Source: CAZSAT01 sp964604675
GTDB lineage: Bacteria; Myxococcota_A; UBA796; CAJQPC01
Direction: 5' to 3'
DNA length: 41,844 bases
NCBI GenBank assembly: GCA_964604675.1
Contig: CAZSAT010000062.1
Span: 1-41,844, forward strand
Shown here piece by piece: positions 35,053 to 41,844 of the stretch (the first letter of the stretch is position 1; each line of letters opens with the position of its first letter). The notes under the pieces are model-generated. The model saw only the letters and a program-made list of their open reading frames with translations, searched no databases and had not been told where the DNA came from. The position numbers were made by a program, and so were the translations under genes.

Positions 35053-35932
35053 AGCCCTTGAGCACCGTCGGCTGGGCCTGTCCCTCGACGACGAAGGTCA
35101 CGCCGTCCAGCACGCCATCGCCGTCGGTGTCGACGTCGGGGACCAGGCTCGGGCGGATCAAGGCGCCGGCTGCGCCGAGCGTGTCGATCAGCTCGTCGAC
35201 GGTCGCCATGGGGAAGGTGCCGCTCAACACGAAGACCAGCTCGTCGTCGGGTCCGATCCAGCCGTCCAGGGCACACGATGCGAGGTACGCGTGGCCGGCC
35301 GTGCCGTCGATGGCCAGCGGCAGGAAGCCGTCGACCGCGTCGGTCTCGAGCAGACCGTTCTTGCTGCGGTCGACCGGGAGGGCGAAGGTCAGGCCGGGTG
35401 CTTCCACGCGCACCGCGCCATCGACCGGGCTCGCCGGTCCCAGGAGCAGCTGGTCATCGGCCAGCACCGCCACGATTCCGCTGCGCTCGAGCAGCAGCTC
35501 CAGCAGGCCCACCGCGTCGGGGTCCTCGCCGAACGAGCGCACGTCGACACGCTCGGTGAGCTGCCAGGCGAGGTCCTCCGCCGGGAGCTCCGCGCTCACG
35601 TGCTGCACCCGGGTGCGGCCGTCGCCGCGACGCACCTCGATCGTCGCGGTGGCACCCTCCCCGAGCTCCGGCAAGGCCTCGCAGCTCGCGGTGGTGCCCG
35701 CCGCGTCGATGGAGCACGCGGGCGTGAAGATCTCGTCGTCCACCGTCACGGTCACTTCGGGCACCCGGCCGGTCGAGTCGTCACCCAGGCTGACATGCAC
35801 GGCCAGCTCACCCCGGAGAGCCATGCTGCCGCCGGCCGGAAACGCGACGAAGTCCAGCTCGGAGGAGGGCACGGCGCAGGCGGTGCTGGTCAGGGCGAGG
35901 GCGAGGGCGGCGAGGAGGGGTCGGTGGCTCAT
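35042..35932 (-). CDS. Lipoprotein with C-terminal DxDGDG motif
   Basis: 296 residues. Signal peptide MSHRPLLAALALALTSTAC with lipobox Cys at residue 19 and basic residues in the n-region, one of few normal ones here. The body is beta-rich (VTVTVDDEIFTPACSIDA, ATIEVRRGDGRTRV) and acidic. DVDTDGDGVLDGVTF near the end is an EF-hand-like calcium loop. No family recognised; secreted calcium-stabilised beta protein likely. Start: ATG 35932, where the signal peptide begins; an upstream ATG at 35974 would add an odd extension containing a hairpin sequence. Convergent with the Rieske gene and divergent from the AAA+ regulator. Confidence 0.8.
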   Translation of the reverse strand: MSHRPLLAALALALTSTACAVPSSELDFVAFPAGGSMALRGELAVHVSLGDDSTGRVPEVTVTVDDEIFTPACSIDAAGTTASCEALPELGEGATATIEVRRGDGRTRVQHVSAELPAEDLAWQLTERVDVRSFGEDPDAVGLLELLLERSGIVAVLADDQLLLGPASPVDGAVRVEAPGLTFALPVDRSKNGLLETDAVDGFLPLAIDGTAGHAYLASCALDGWIGPDDELVFVLSGTFPMATVDELIDTLGAAGALIRPSLVPDVDTDGDGVLDGVTFVVEGQAQPTVLKGWTV

Positions 35933-35951
35933 GGGGTCTGTAGAAGCAAGA

Positions 35952-35968
35952 GCGATGCCAGACATCGC
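35952..35968. promoter_or_regulatory. Inverted repeat in the lipoprotein leader
   Basis: GCGATG-CCAGA-CATCGC, perfect 6-base arms, 20 bases upstream of the lipoprotein ATG on the minus strand. Hairpin in the leader or a small operator. Confidence 0.35.
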
Positions 35969-35975
35969 GCGCAAG

Positions 35976-36002
35976 CAATTTCAATGACTTATGTTGAATT
36001 TG
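35976..36002. promoter_or_regulatory. AT-rich operator-like inverted repeat between divergent genes
   Basis: CAATTTCAA, nine bases, TTGAATTTG: arms match at 8 of 9 positions, centres 18 bases apart. It is the most AT-rich stretch of the area and contains TATGTT (35990-35995), a good -10 for the regulator gene at 36113. Likely binding site for a dimeric regulator, possibly that gene's own product. No sigma-54 site (GG-N10-GC) was found here. Confidence 0.5.
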
Positions 36003-36112
36003 GCGGTCTCGGCGGTGCGGATGCGCTCCGACGGAACGCGCGCGCGTCTCTGTGCAGCGCGCATCCGTTCAAGCGACACCGCTCAGGATCCGAGGAGCGA
36101 AGGGGAGGCTCC

Positions 36113-37789
36113 ATGAACCGCGCCCTGCGGACCCTGCTCGACGAGCTCATCGCGGCGGACGACTTCGAGGTCGCTGCGCAGGCCACGCTCCGGCGAGCGC
36201 TCGCCCTGGGGCGTCGGGCGCTCGGCCGTCGCGCGGTCTACGCGGAGCATGCGACGCTGCGGCGCGGCCTTGTCCACCTGCGTCCAGGGGCGGGCTATCG
36301 CGGCCTCGTCCTGCTCGACGAGGAAGAGGGAGTCATCGGTCCGGAGCCGCCGGCCGCATCGGCGACCGCCTGGCAGTGGGTCGTGGACGGTGGTGGTCCC
36401 GCCGTCCTGGACGTGGCGCTGAGTTGCTTCTGGGGGCTCGATGGAACCCTGCTCGAGCGGGAGGCCGGAGGCGCCTTCCGGAGCCGGAGTGCGATGCTGG
36501 CGCGAAGCACGACCCATGTCCTGGTGCTGCCCCTCCGACACGGGGGGCGGGCCTTCGGCATGTTGGCGGTCGAGGTGGCCTGCGAGCGCGCGGTCGGCGG
36601 ACGCTTCGACGCCTTCGATCAGGACAGTGCTTCGCTGAGGCTGGTCGCCGACCTGCTCAGCCCGTATGCCGCCAGCCTTCCAGCGCCGGCCGCTGCTGGT
36701 GATCGGCACGGGTCCCTCCCCGTGCTCGGCGAGGCCATGGCAGGTGTGGTCGGGATGCTGCGCACCTTCGCTCGCTTCGACGAGACCCTGTTGCTGCGTG
36801 GTGAGACGGGCACGGGCAAGAGCCACCTGGCGCGTTTTTGCCATGAGGCCTCGGGCCGTGCGGACGGCCCCTACGTCGTCGTGCAGGTGCACGCGTTGCC
36901 CGAACACCTTCGCGAGGGCGAGCTGCTCGGGTGGCGCAAGGGCGCGTTCAGCGGTGCCATCGACGACCGGGAAGGATGCGTGGCGCGTGCCCATGGAGGC
37001 ACGCTCTTCCTGGACGAGATCGACAAGCTGCCGCTCTCGGCCCAGGCGAAGCTGCTCGGGTTGTTGGAGGAGCGCACCTACACGCCGCTCGGCGGGTCCG
37101 ACGTGCGTGTGGCCGACGTCCGCTTCGTCGCGGGCACCAACGTCGACCTCGAACGGGCCGTTCTGGAGGGGCGCTTCCTGCAGGACCTGTTCTACCGACT
37201 CAACGTGCTTCCCGTGCTGGTCCCCCCGCTCCGGGACCGCCGCGATGAGCTCGCGGCCTGGGCGGACTTCATGCTGGCGGCCCTTCATGCAAAGCATGGC
37301 GGCGGCGGCGACGTGGCCCTCTCCGAGGGGGCGCTGCGGGCGCTCCGTGCCCATCCCTGGCCAGGCAACCTGCGCCAGCTCCACAGCGTGCTCGTGCGCG
37401 CTTACGCCTTCGCGTGCATGTCCGGGCTCGGCGCCCGCCGCGTGGAGGTCGGAGATGCGGATGTCGAGCGCGCGGTCGCGCTGGGTGGGCGTTCAGCGGA
37501 CACCCCGCTGCTCGCAGCGGTCGAGGCGGCCGCGGCGGCCTGGGTCGCCGATGCGCTCTCGCGGCAGGAGCGGGGAGGCACGCCCCTCGAGTTGGACTTG
37601 ACCGGCGCCTTCTGTGGCTTCGTGCTCGAAGCTGCCGTTGACCGCACGGGAGACGAGAAGGCAGCGTTTGCCCTCTTCGGGCTGGAGCATCGCCTGAAGG
37701 GCGGTGCCCACTTGAAGACCCTCCGTCGCGAGCGGGACCGCGTGCAGGCTCTGCTTGCGGCCCTCGAGGAGCAGCGCGTGGCGAGCTGA
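36113..37789 (+). CDS. Sigma-54-activator-like AAA+ regulator with GAF-like sensor
   Basis: 558 residues. Residues 20-190 resemble a GAF sensor (HVLVLPLRHGGRAFGMLAVEV). Residues 210-440 are the NtrC-type AAA+ domain: Walker A GETGTGKS at 230-237, the sigma-54 contact loop GAFSGA at 277-282 (consensus GAFTGA, Thr to Ser), Walker B GGTLFLDE at 295-302, DLFYRLNVLPVLVPPLRDR and HPWPGNLRQL. The C-terminus is not a standard Fis domain but GDEKAAFALFGLEHR (about 513-530) may be a degenerate helix-turn-helix. It probably activates sigma-54 promoters in response to a small molecule. ATG 36113 with AGGGGAGG just upstream. Ends five bases before the convergent 758-aa gene. Confidence 0.9.
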   Translation: MNRALRTLLDELIAADDFEVAAQATLRRALALGRRALGRRAVYAEHATLRRGLVHLRPGAGYRGLVLLDEEEGVIGPEPPAASATAWQWVVDGGGPAVLDVALSCFWGLDGTLLEREAGGAFRSRSAMLARSTTHVLVLPLRHGGRAFGMLAVEVACERAVGGRFDAFDQDSASLRLVADLLSPYAASLPAPAAAGDRHGSLPVLGEAMAGVVGMLRTFARFDETLLLRGETGTGKSHLARFCHEASGRADGPYVVVQVHALPEHLREGELLGWRKGAFSGAIDDREGCVARAHGGTLFLDEIDKLPLSAQAKLLGLLEERTYTPLGGSDVRVADVRFVAGTNVDLERAVLEGRFLQDLFYRLNVLPVLVPPLRDRRDELAAWADFMLAALHAKHGGGGDVALSEGALRALRAHPWPGNLRQLHSVLVRAYAFACMSGLGARRVEVGDADVERAVALGGRSADTPLLAAVEAAAAAWVADALSRQERGGTPLELDLTGAFCGFVLEAAVDRTGDEKAAFALFGLEHRLKGGAHLKTLRRERDRVQALLAALEEQRVAS

Positions 37790-37794
37790 GGGCC

Positions 37795-40071
37795 TCAGTT
37801 CGTCGCCGCCCCTCCTGAGCAGATCAGCGCTTCCGCGGCCGCCTGCTCCGTCTTCGCGGCCCGGTGGCGGTGCTTCTCCACCCGGCCGATGTTCTTCGCC
37901 AGGTAGGGGATCCGCCCGGTCACGCCCAGGATCACGTTGAAGCGCAGCTCGTTGGGCCTCACCTCGTCGCTTCGTTGCTTCCGGGTGGCGTCGAGCGCCG
38001 CGTCCAAGGTCTTGAGCTGGAGCACGTAGAAGAGCCCGCTGGTCAGGTAGATCCGGCGCCCGAAGACCCGCGCCTCGCGGGCCGTGCGCTTCAGCGCCTT
38101 CACGTCGGCGTCCATGCGCGCCAGCAGCTCTTCCGCGGCGACGTCGCACGCCTGGGGGGCTTCGTCGATCCAGCCCATGTGGCCGTCCAGGGAGCCCCAG
38201 AAGGCCTCGGTCCAGGCCTCGGCGGTGCCGGTCTGGATCACGTGCTCCTCGTCGAGGGCGACCCAGGTCACCGCACCGCCGACCCGCCGCCTGGCCTTCG
38301 GGGTGATCACCAGGCCGGACTCGTTGGCGTTCACGAGCCACACGAACTTCTGGTTCTTGGCCTTGTCGAGCATCCCCCGCAGCGCCCGGGCCTCCTCGCT
38401 CGTGCCCCAGGCGCCCATCGCGCGCTCGAGCTCGGCGCGGTCGAAGGCCAGAGTGCCCTCCCAGCTGTGCACCTCGTCGCGACTGTCGGCTGCGTGCGGG
38501 CGCATGTAGGGGTTCCAGGCCTGGACCACGTGGAGCTCCAGGGGGAGCTCGACGTCGCCGGCCTTCACGGTGAGCTGCCAGGGGGACGCGCGTGCATGGA
38601 AGTCGTGCACGGTCAGGCCGAAGGTGTGGCCGTCGACCGCGAGCAGGCCGCGGCGGCTGGCGTCGACCTTCGGCTCGTCGCTGTGCAGGGCCCGCAGGCC
38701 GGCCGGCCCGTTGTGCAGCGCCAGCAGCGCGGGGTCCAGGCGCTCGTCGTCGCGGACATCGGCGAAGCCGAGCTCCCCCGCAGGGGCTTCTCTGAAGTCC
38801 CAGTGCGTGTCGGAGAAGGCCTTGTGGAAGGTCCCGATCGTGCCCTCGTAGCTGCCCACCACCCTCAGCTCCCGGGCGCGGTTGCCCTTGCCGGTCTGGT
38901 GGATGCCGATGCGGGTGGACAGCCACGTGTGTTCGCTCCACGCCTCGGGCGGCAGCACGGGCGCGTGCACGGTCCAGTCTTCCGGCGGCAGGCGGATGTC
39001 GGACATGCCGCTCCGGATGTCGCCCGGGGGGTAGAAGACCTCGTCGTCGCACTCCTCGAAGTAGCAGTAGGGGTGGGTGGGCGTGGACCCGAGCAGGTCG
39101 AAGTCGGCAATCTTCGTCACCACGCCGCCGAAGCGGTCCAGCAGCATGATCGTGGAGGCCGACGCGTTGATGGCCTCGCCCCGGTACTGCCCGCGAAACG
39201 GTGCTTCGACGAAGTGGACCACCTCGGGCGGCGTGCCGGAGTCGAGGTAGTACACGATCCGTCCGTCTTCAGAGAGCCAGACCATGGTCTCCATCGACAC
39301 GGCCGCCGGTCCCCACTCGAAGATCCGCCCGTCCGGGCCTTCCTTGTACCCGACCCCGGGCGCCGTGATGCGGCCCAGCGACCAGCCCCTGTGCCCGGTG
39401 AGGTGCTCCGGGAAGAAGACCTGCAGCTCCTTGGCCTGGCCCCAGCCCTGGTACCACTCGGTGGACACGAAGAGGTTGGAGAACTTCCGGCGGTAGTACA
39501 TCTGCCGGTTGTCGCCGAGCACGGCGATCTCGTCGGCGTCGGCGGTGATGGCCAACACCCGCTCGGGCACCGGGAAGTCCGGCTCGAAGCTCGGCGGCTC
39601 GGGCTCGGTCCACACCCCCGCCTGCGCCCAGTCCTCGGCGGAGAGGTAGTGGTCGGCCTGTTCGCGCGGGGTGGTCTCGAACGCTCGATCGTGGATCCAG
39701 CCCCGGCGGTCACCGTCGCGGTAGCTGGGGTCCCGCTCCTGGGGCTTCTTGCCGGCGAGCCGGTAGGGCAGGCCGTCGTTCGCGCCGAAGGGCTTCCAGT
39801 CCCAGTCGGTCACCCACTCGGGCTCGCCGGCGGGTCGCTTGAAGCGCGGCTTGTAGAAGATCCGCCCGTCGACCAGGGCGAAGTAGTAGTAGTCGTTGAA
39901 GCCCTGGTAGCTGCGCTCGATCTCGATGACCGGCGGGAGCATGTCCGGGGAGGTGTAGGGCGACTCCTCGTACACGGTGGCGTCGAGGGCTTCGACGCGC
40001 CGGGTCTCGAGCAGCTCGGCGAGGGCGGGGGAGGGGTCGCCTGCGAGGGCGAGCGGGATCAGCGTCAGCAC
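37795..40071 (-). CDS. Large exported protein of unknown function
   Basis: 758 residues. Start MLTLIPLALAGDPSPALAE, a short signal without basic residues. The first 400 residues contain spaced strand pairs with DGR or similar turns (VDGRIFYKPRF, ADEIAVLGDNRQMYYRRKF, EDGRIVYYLDSG, FGGVVTKIADFDLLG) that suggest a beta-propeller. The middle is mixed and the last 150 residues are helical and basic (VKALKRTAREARVFGRRIY, NIGRVEKHRHRAAKTEQ). I recognise no family. Start: GTG 40071, because TACACT (40083-40078) lies six bases upstream and the signal peptide begins here; the longer upstream frame has arginine-rich shadow composition. Divergent from another unrecognised exported protein. Confidence 0.78.
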   Translation of the reverse strand: MLTLIPLALAGDPSPALAELLETRRVEALDATVYEESPYTSPDMLPPVIEIERSYQGFNDYYYFALVDGRIFYKPRFKRPAGEPEWVTDWDWKPFGANDGLPYRLAGKKPQERDPSYRDGDRRGWIHDRAFETTPREQADHYLSAEDWAQAGVWTEPEPPSFEPDFPVPERVLAITADADEIAVLGDNRQMYYRRKFSNLFVSTEWYQGWGQAKELQVFFPEHLTGHRGWSLGRITAPGVGYKEGPDGRIFEWGPAAVSMETMVWLSEDGRIVYYLDSGTPPEVVHFVEAPFRGQYRGEAINASASTIMLLDRFGGVVTKIADFDLLGSTPTHPYCYFEECDDEVFYPPGDIRSGMSDIRLPPEDWTVHAPVLPPEAWSEHTWLSTRIGIHQTGKGNRARELRVVGSYEGTIGTFHKAFSDTHWDFREAPAGELGFADVRDDERLDPALLALHNGPAGLRALHSDEPKVDASRRGLLAVDGHTFGLTVHDFHARASPWQLTVKAGDVELPLELHVVQAWNPYMRPHAADSRDEVHSWEGTLAFDRAELERAMGAWGTSEEARALRGMLDKAKNQKFVWLVNANESGLVITPKARRRVGGAVTWVALDEEHVIQTGTAEAWTEAFWGSLDGHMGWIDEAPQACDVAAEELLARMDADVKALKRTAREARVFGRRIYLTSGLFYVLQLKTLDAALDATRKQRSDEVRPNELRFNVILGVTGRIPYLAKNIGRVEKHRHRAAKTEQAAAEALICSGGAATN

Positions 40072-40077
40072 CTGCGG

Positions 40078-40083
40078 AGTGTA
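40078..40083 (-). promoter_or_regulatory. TACACT box six bases before a GTG start (possible leaderless promoter)
   Basis: TACACT on the minus strand, six bases, then GTG at 40071. Identical to the box of the beta-helix gene at 32501-32496. The spacing puts the predicted transcript start on the start codon. Confidence 0.48.
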
Positions 40084-40144
40084 CCGAGGGTCGGGCTCCG
40101 CACGGCGATATCGATCCGTCACCGGCTGGGGGGCGTACGCTGGG

Positions 40145-40150
40145 TAGGCT
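40145..40150 (+). promoter_or_regulatory. Possible -10 box (TAGGCT) for the last exported-protein gene
   Basis: TAGGCT, 19 bases before the ATG at 40170, with GGAGG at 40160-40164. A TACGCT at 40136-40141 is an alternative. Confidence 0.38.
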
Positions 40151-40169
40151 CCAGCTGTCGGAGGTCTTG

Positions 40170-41844
40170 ATGTTCGCGCTCGCGGCCCTGCTGTGGACGA
40201 CCCCGGTCTCGGCCGACGAGACCTGTGGGGGCGTGGAGCAGGGGGTGGTGCTCGACCTCTCCAGCGTGTGGGAGAAGGTCCCGGGCGTGCCCGATCTGTC
40301 GGGGCTGTCCACCGATGCGCTGAAGGCACGTGCCGCCGAGGTCGAGCGGCGCGCCGAGGGCATCGCGCCCTACGTCATGCCCTACGTGGCGGCCATGGAC
40401 CTCCGCGCCGGGCAGAACATCGGCTTGCTGGTCCAGCTGGGCGACCACGCCGCGAAGACCTCGCCCTACAACCACGCGGCCGACTTCGGCTGGTCGCCGC
40501 CCGACTGGGACAAGATCCCGGTGGAGCAGGCGAAGGTCTTCCGAGCGATGACCGCCGAGCTCATCGAGCAGATGCGCGAGGACCTGCGGGCCGGACGGGT
40601 GAGCTCGCCGCTCGACGCCGGGGATCTCTCGAGCGAGACGACCATCGAGGGTGTGACGGCGATCCTGCGCATGAACCAGGCGCTGCTCGACGCGGGCATC
40701 CCCATCGACTTCGCGGGTCACAGCCCGATGAGCGTGGAGGACGTGCGCGGCCTGCAGCTGGTCGCCCGCGGAGAGTTCCCCTCCGACACCGAGAACCACA
40801 AGGCCGCACGATACAGCCTCCAGGCCGCCACCGACCACCTCGGCGACGGCAAGGTCGAAGCGCTGATGAACCACTGGCGTGCCGGAACGGTGCCCCGTGG
40901 AGCGAAGGGCCTGGGCGTGCCGGCCGCGGCCGCCAAGGCCAGCCTCGACGCGCTCGACAAGCTGGCGCGGGAGCGGCAGGCGATCAACGAAGCCCTGAAG
41001 GACCGGGGGGAGGACCCGGCCGCGACCCCGACCTTGGACGCCATCCAGCACGAGTTCCAGGCTCTGGACAGCCTGGTGGCCCGGGCCGGCTTCGAGGTGC
41101 AGAAGCGGCTCTGGGGCTTCCCGGAGACCTACGAGCTGGTGGTCGGGCTCGATGGCAAGACCACCATCGAGAAGCTGCCCACCGAGCTCTACCGCCAGAG
41201 CGCGGTGCTCGGGCAGGGTTCGCGGGGCCTGGAGCGCATCCCTCTGGGTGGCACCGACTCCGAGATCCTCTGGACCAACAAGGTGGGTGCGAGCGATCTC
41301 AGCTTCACCCCCCAGGAGCTCGACTGGTTGGTCCGCGTGAAGGACAGCCAGGAGCTCTTGCAGGGCAACACCTCGGGCTTCGGCATCGCCGACATCCCCA
41401 TGCCCGCGAGCCTCGCGGCGAAGCTCGGCCTCAAGCCTCCCGAGCTCGCCAAGCAGAACCCGCTGTTGCCGTCGCAAAGGATCAACCTGGGCCCCTTCGG
41501 TCCCCAGCTCTCCAACAGCGAGAAGATCGACCGCATCGCGCTGCAGCCGGTGGAGTCCCGCTACGAGTACGCGAACTGGGTGCGCGGCGACCTGTTCCGC
41601 CAGACCCTCCGGGCGCAGGGCAACACGTGGGTCAACGAGCAGCTCGACAACACCTGGCTCAACCGCACGGTCGAGGTGCTGGACGTCTTCAACTACCCCT
41701 TCAAGGGGAAGGACCCGATGAACTGGATCGGGCCCCGCACCGAGCTCATGAAGTGGCGCTCCCAGCACTTCGGTGGCAACGCGGAGACCGCCCTGGACAA
41801 CGCCTTCCAAGCCTTGCTGAACCGGAACTTCTCGCCGGCGATGA
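40170..41844 (+). CDS. Exported protein of unknown function, cut by the window end
   Basis: 558 codons are present and the frame is open at the last base (ending LNRNFSPAM). Signal peptide MFALAALLWTTPVSA, cleaved before DETCGG, has no basic residue. The rest is largely helical and mixed in charge (ALKARAAEVERRAEGIAPYV, ASLDALDKLARERQAINEAL, EANWVRG-like segments), with only one Cys after cleavage. No domain or family is recognised. Third-position G/C is high throughout and the GGAGG site at 40160-40164 is well placed, so it is a real gene. Divergent from the 758-aa exported protein; the shared 98-base region holds a CGATATCG palindrome at 40106-40113. Confidence 0.82.
   Translation, partial: MFALAALLWTTPVSADETCGGVEQGVVLDLSSVWEKVPGVPDLSGLSTDALKARAAEVERRAEGIAPYVMPYVAAMDLRAGQNIGLLVQLGDHAAKTSPYNHAADFGWSPPDWDKIPVEQAKVFRAMTAELIEQMREDLRAGRVSSPLDAGDLSSETTIEGVTAILRMNQALLDAGIPIDFAGHSPMSVEDVRGLQLVARGEFPSDTENHKAARYSLQAATDHLGDGKVEALMNHWRAGTVPRGAKGLGVPAAAAKASLDALDKLARERQAINEALKDRGEDPAATPTLDAIQHEFQALDSLVARAGFEVQKRLWGFPETYELVVGLDGKTTIEKLPTELYRQSAVLGQGSRGLERIPLGGTDSEILWTNKVGASDLSFTPQELDWLVRVKDSQELLQGNTSGFGIADIPMPASLAAKLGLKPPELAKQNPLLPSQRINLGPFGPQLSNSEKIDRIALQPVESRYEYANWVRGDLFRQTLRAQGNTWVNEQLDNTWLNRTVEVLDVFNYPFKGKDPMNWIGPRTELMKWRSQHFGGNAETALDNAFQALLNRNFSPAM

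Noticed and set aside
36001..36018. Sigma-54 promoter (TGGCGG...TGC) before the AAA+ regulator
   Set aside because: The GG and GC pairs are not at the required 10-base separation.
40072..40329. Upstream extension of the 758-aa protein to an ATG near 40329
   Set aside because: The extension is Pro/Arg-rich shadow of the opposite gene's signal region and would bury the signal peptide that starts at GTG 40071.

Overview
The window comes from a GC-rich (about 70% by eye), densely coded bacterial chromosome. Two large exported proteins carry MopE-type DxDGDG/CDD repeats and end in a Cys motif, a hydrophobic stretch and an Arg cluster, which is the MYXO-CTERM sorting-signal layout. These, the many lipoproteins and the AgmX/PglI-like fragment point to Myxococcota or a related deltaproteobacterial lineage. 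This assignment is inference from protein style; no rRNA or other taxonomic marker is present. I saw no tRNA, rRNA, CRISPR array, insertion sequence, integrase or phage gene.

Layout. 1-5.5 kb: a truncated beta-carbonic anhydrase (minus), a CRTAC1-type FG-GAP/ASPIC lipoprotein, a small secreted protein, then DUF2237, glutathione peroxidase, an AgmX-like anchor protein, YhbY and TrmH. 5.5-13.4 kb, minus strand: a 996-aa MopE-repeat protein with MYXO-CTERM tail, a small lipoprotein, a glutathione S-transferase and two alkaline-phosphatase-superfamily hydrolases. 13.5-18.8 kb, plus strand: MsrA translationally coupled to two Cys-rich lipoproteins and a polytopic membrane protein, then a CopD/DUF2269-like membrane protein, an OmpA-domain protein and a lipoprotein. 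18.9-24.7 kb: a PAS-PAS-GGDEF-EAL enzyme coupled to an FAD monooxygenase and a MalY-like PLP enzyme, then a third alkaline-phosphatase-superfamily lipoprotein. 24.7-25.9 kb, minus: a SRPBCC protein and a HAD phosphatase. 26-32.5 kb: a tyrosine-rich lipoprotein, a CxxCH (DUF1588-like) lipoprotein and a Tat-exported DUF1501 protein, meeting a beta-helix/MopE/MYXO-CTERM protein coming from the other strand. 32.5-41.8 kb: an alpha/beta-hydrolase lipoprotein overlapping a Rieske oxygenase, a lipoprotein (minus), a sigma-54-activator-like AAA+ regulator, and two divergent, unrecognised exported proteins, the last cut by the window end.

Common threads. About half of the genes encode envelope or surface proteins. 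Most of their signal peptides are very short and have no Lys/Arg before the hydrophobic core. Several genes have a TANNNT box 6-7 bases before the start codon, suggesting leaderless transcripts; others have a short leader with a GGAG-type ribosome site. Stop/start overlaps of the ATGA, GTGA and TTGA type are frequent. Convergent genes meet tail to tail with -11 to +16 bases between them, leaving no room for hairpin terminators. The clearest functional groups are a redox/thiol set (DUF2237, GPx, GST, MsrA and Cys-rich lipoproteins), phospho/sulfo-ester hydrolases, and surface or periplasmic repeat proteins.
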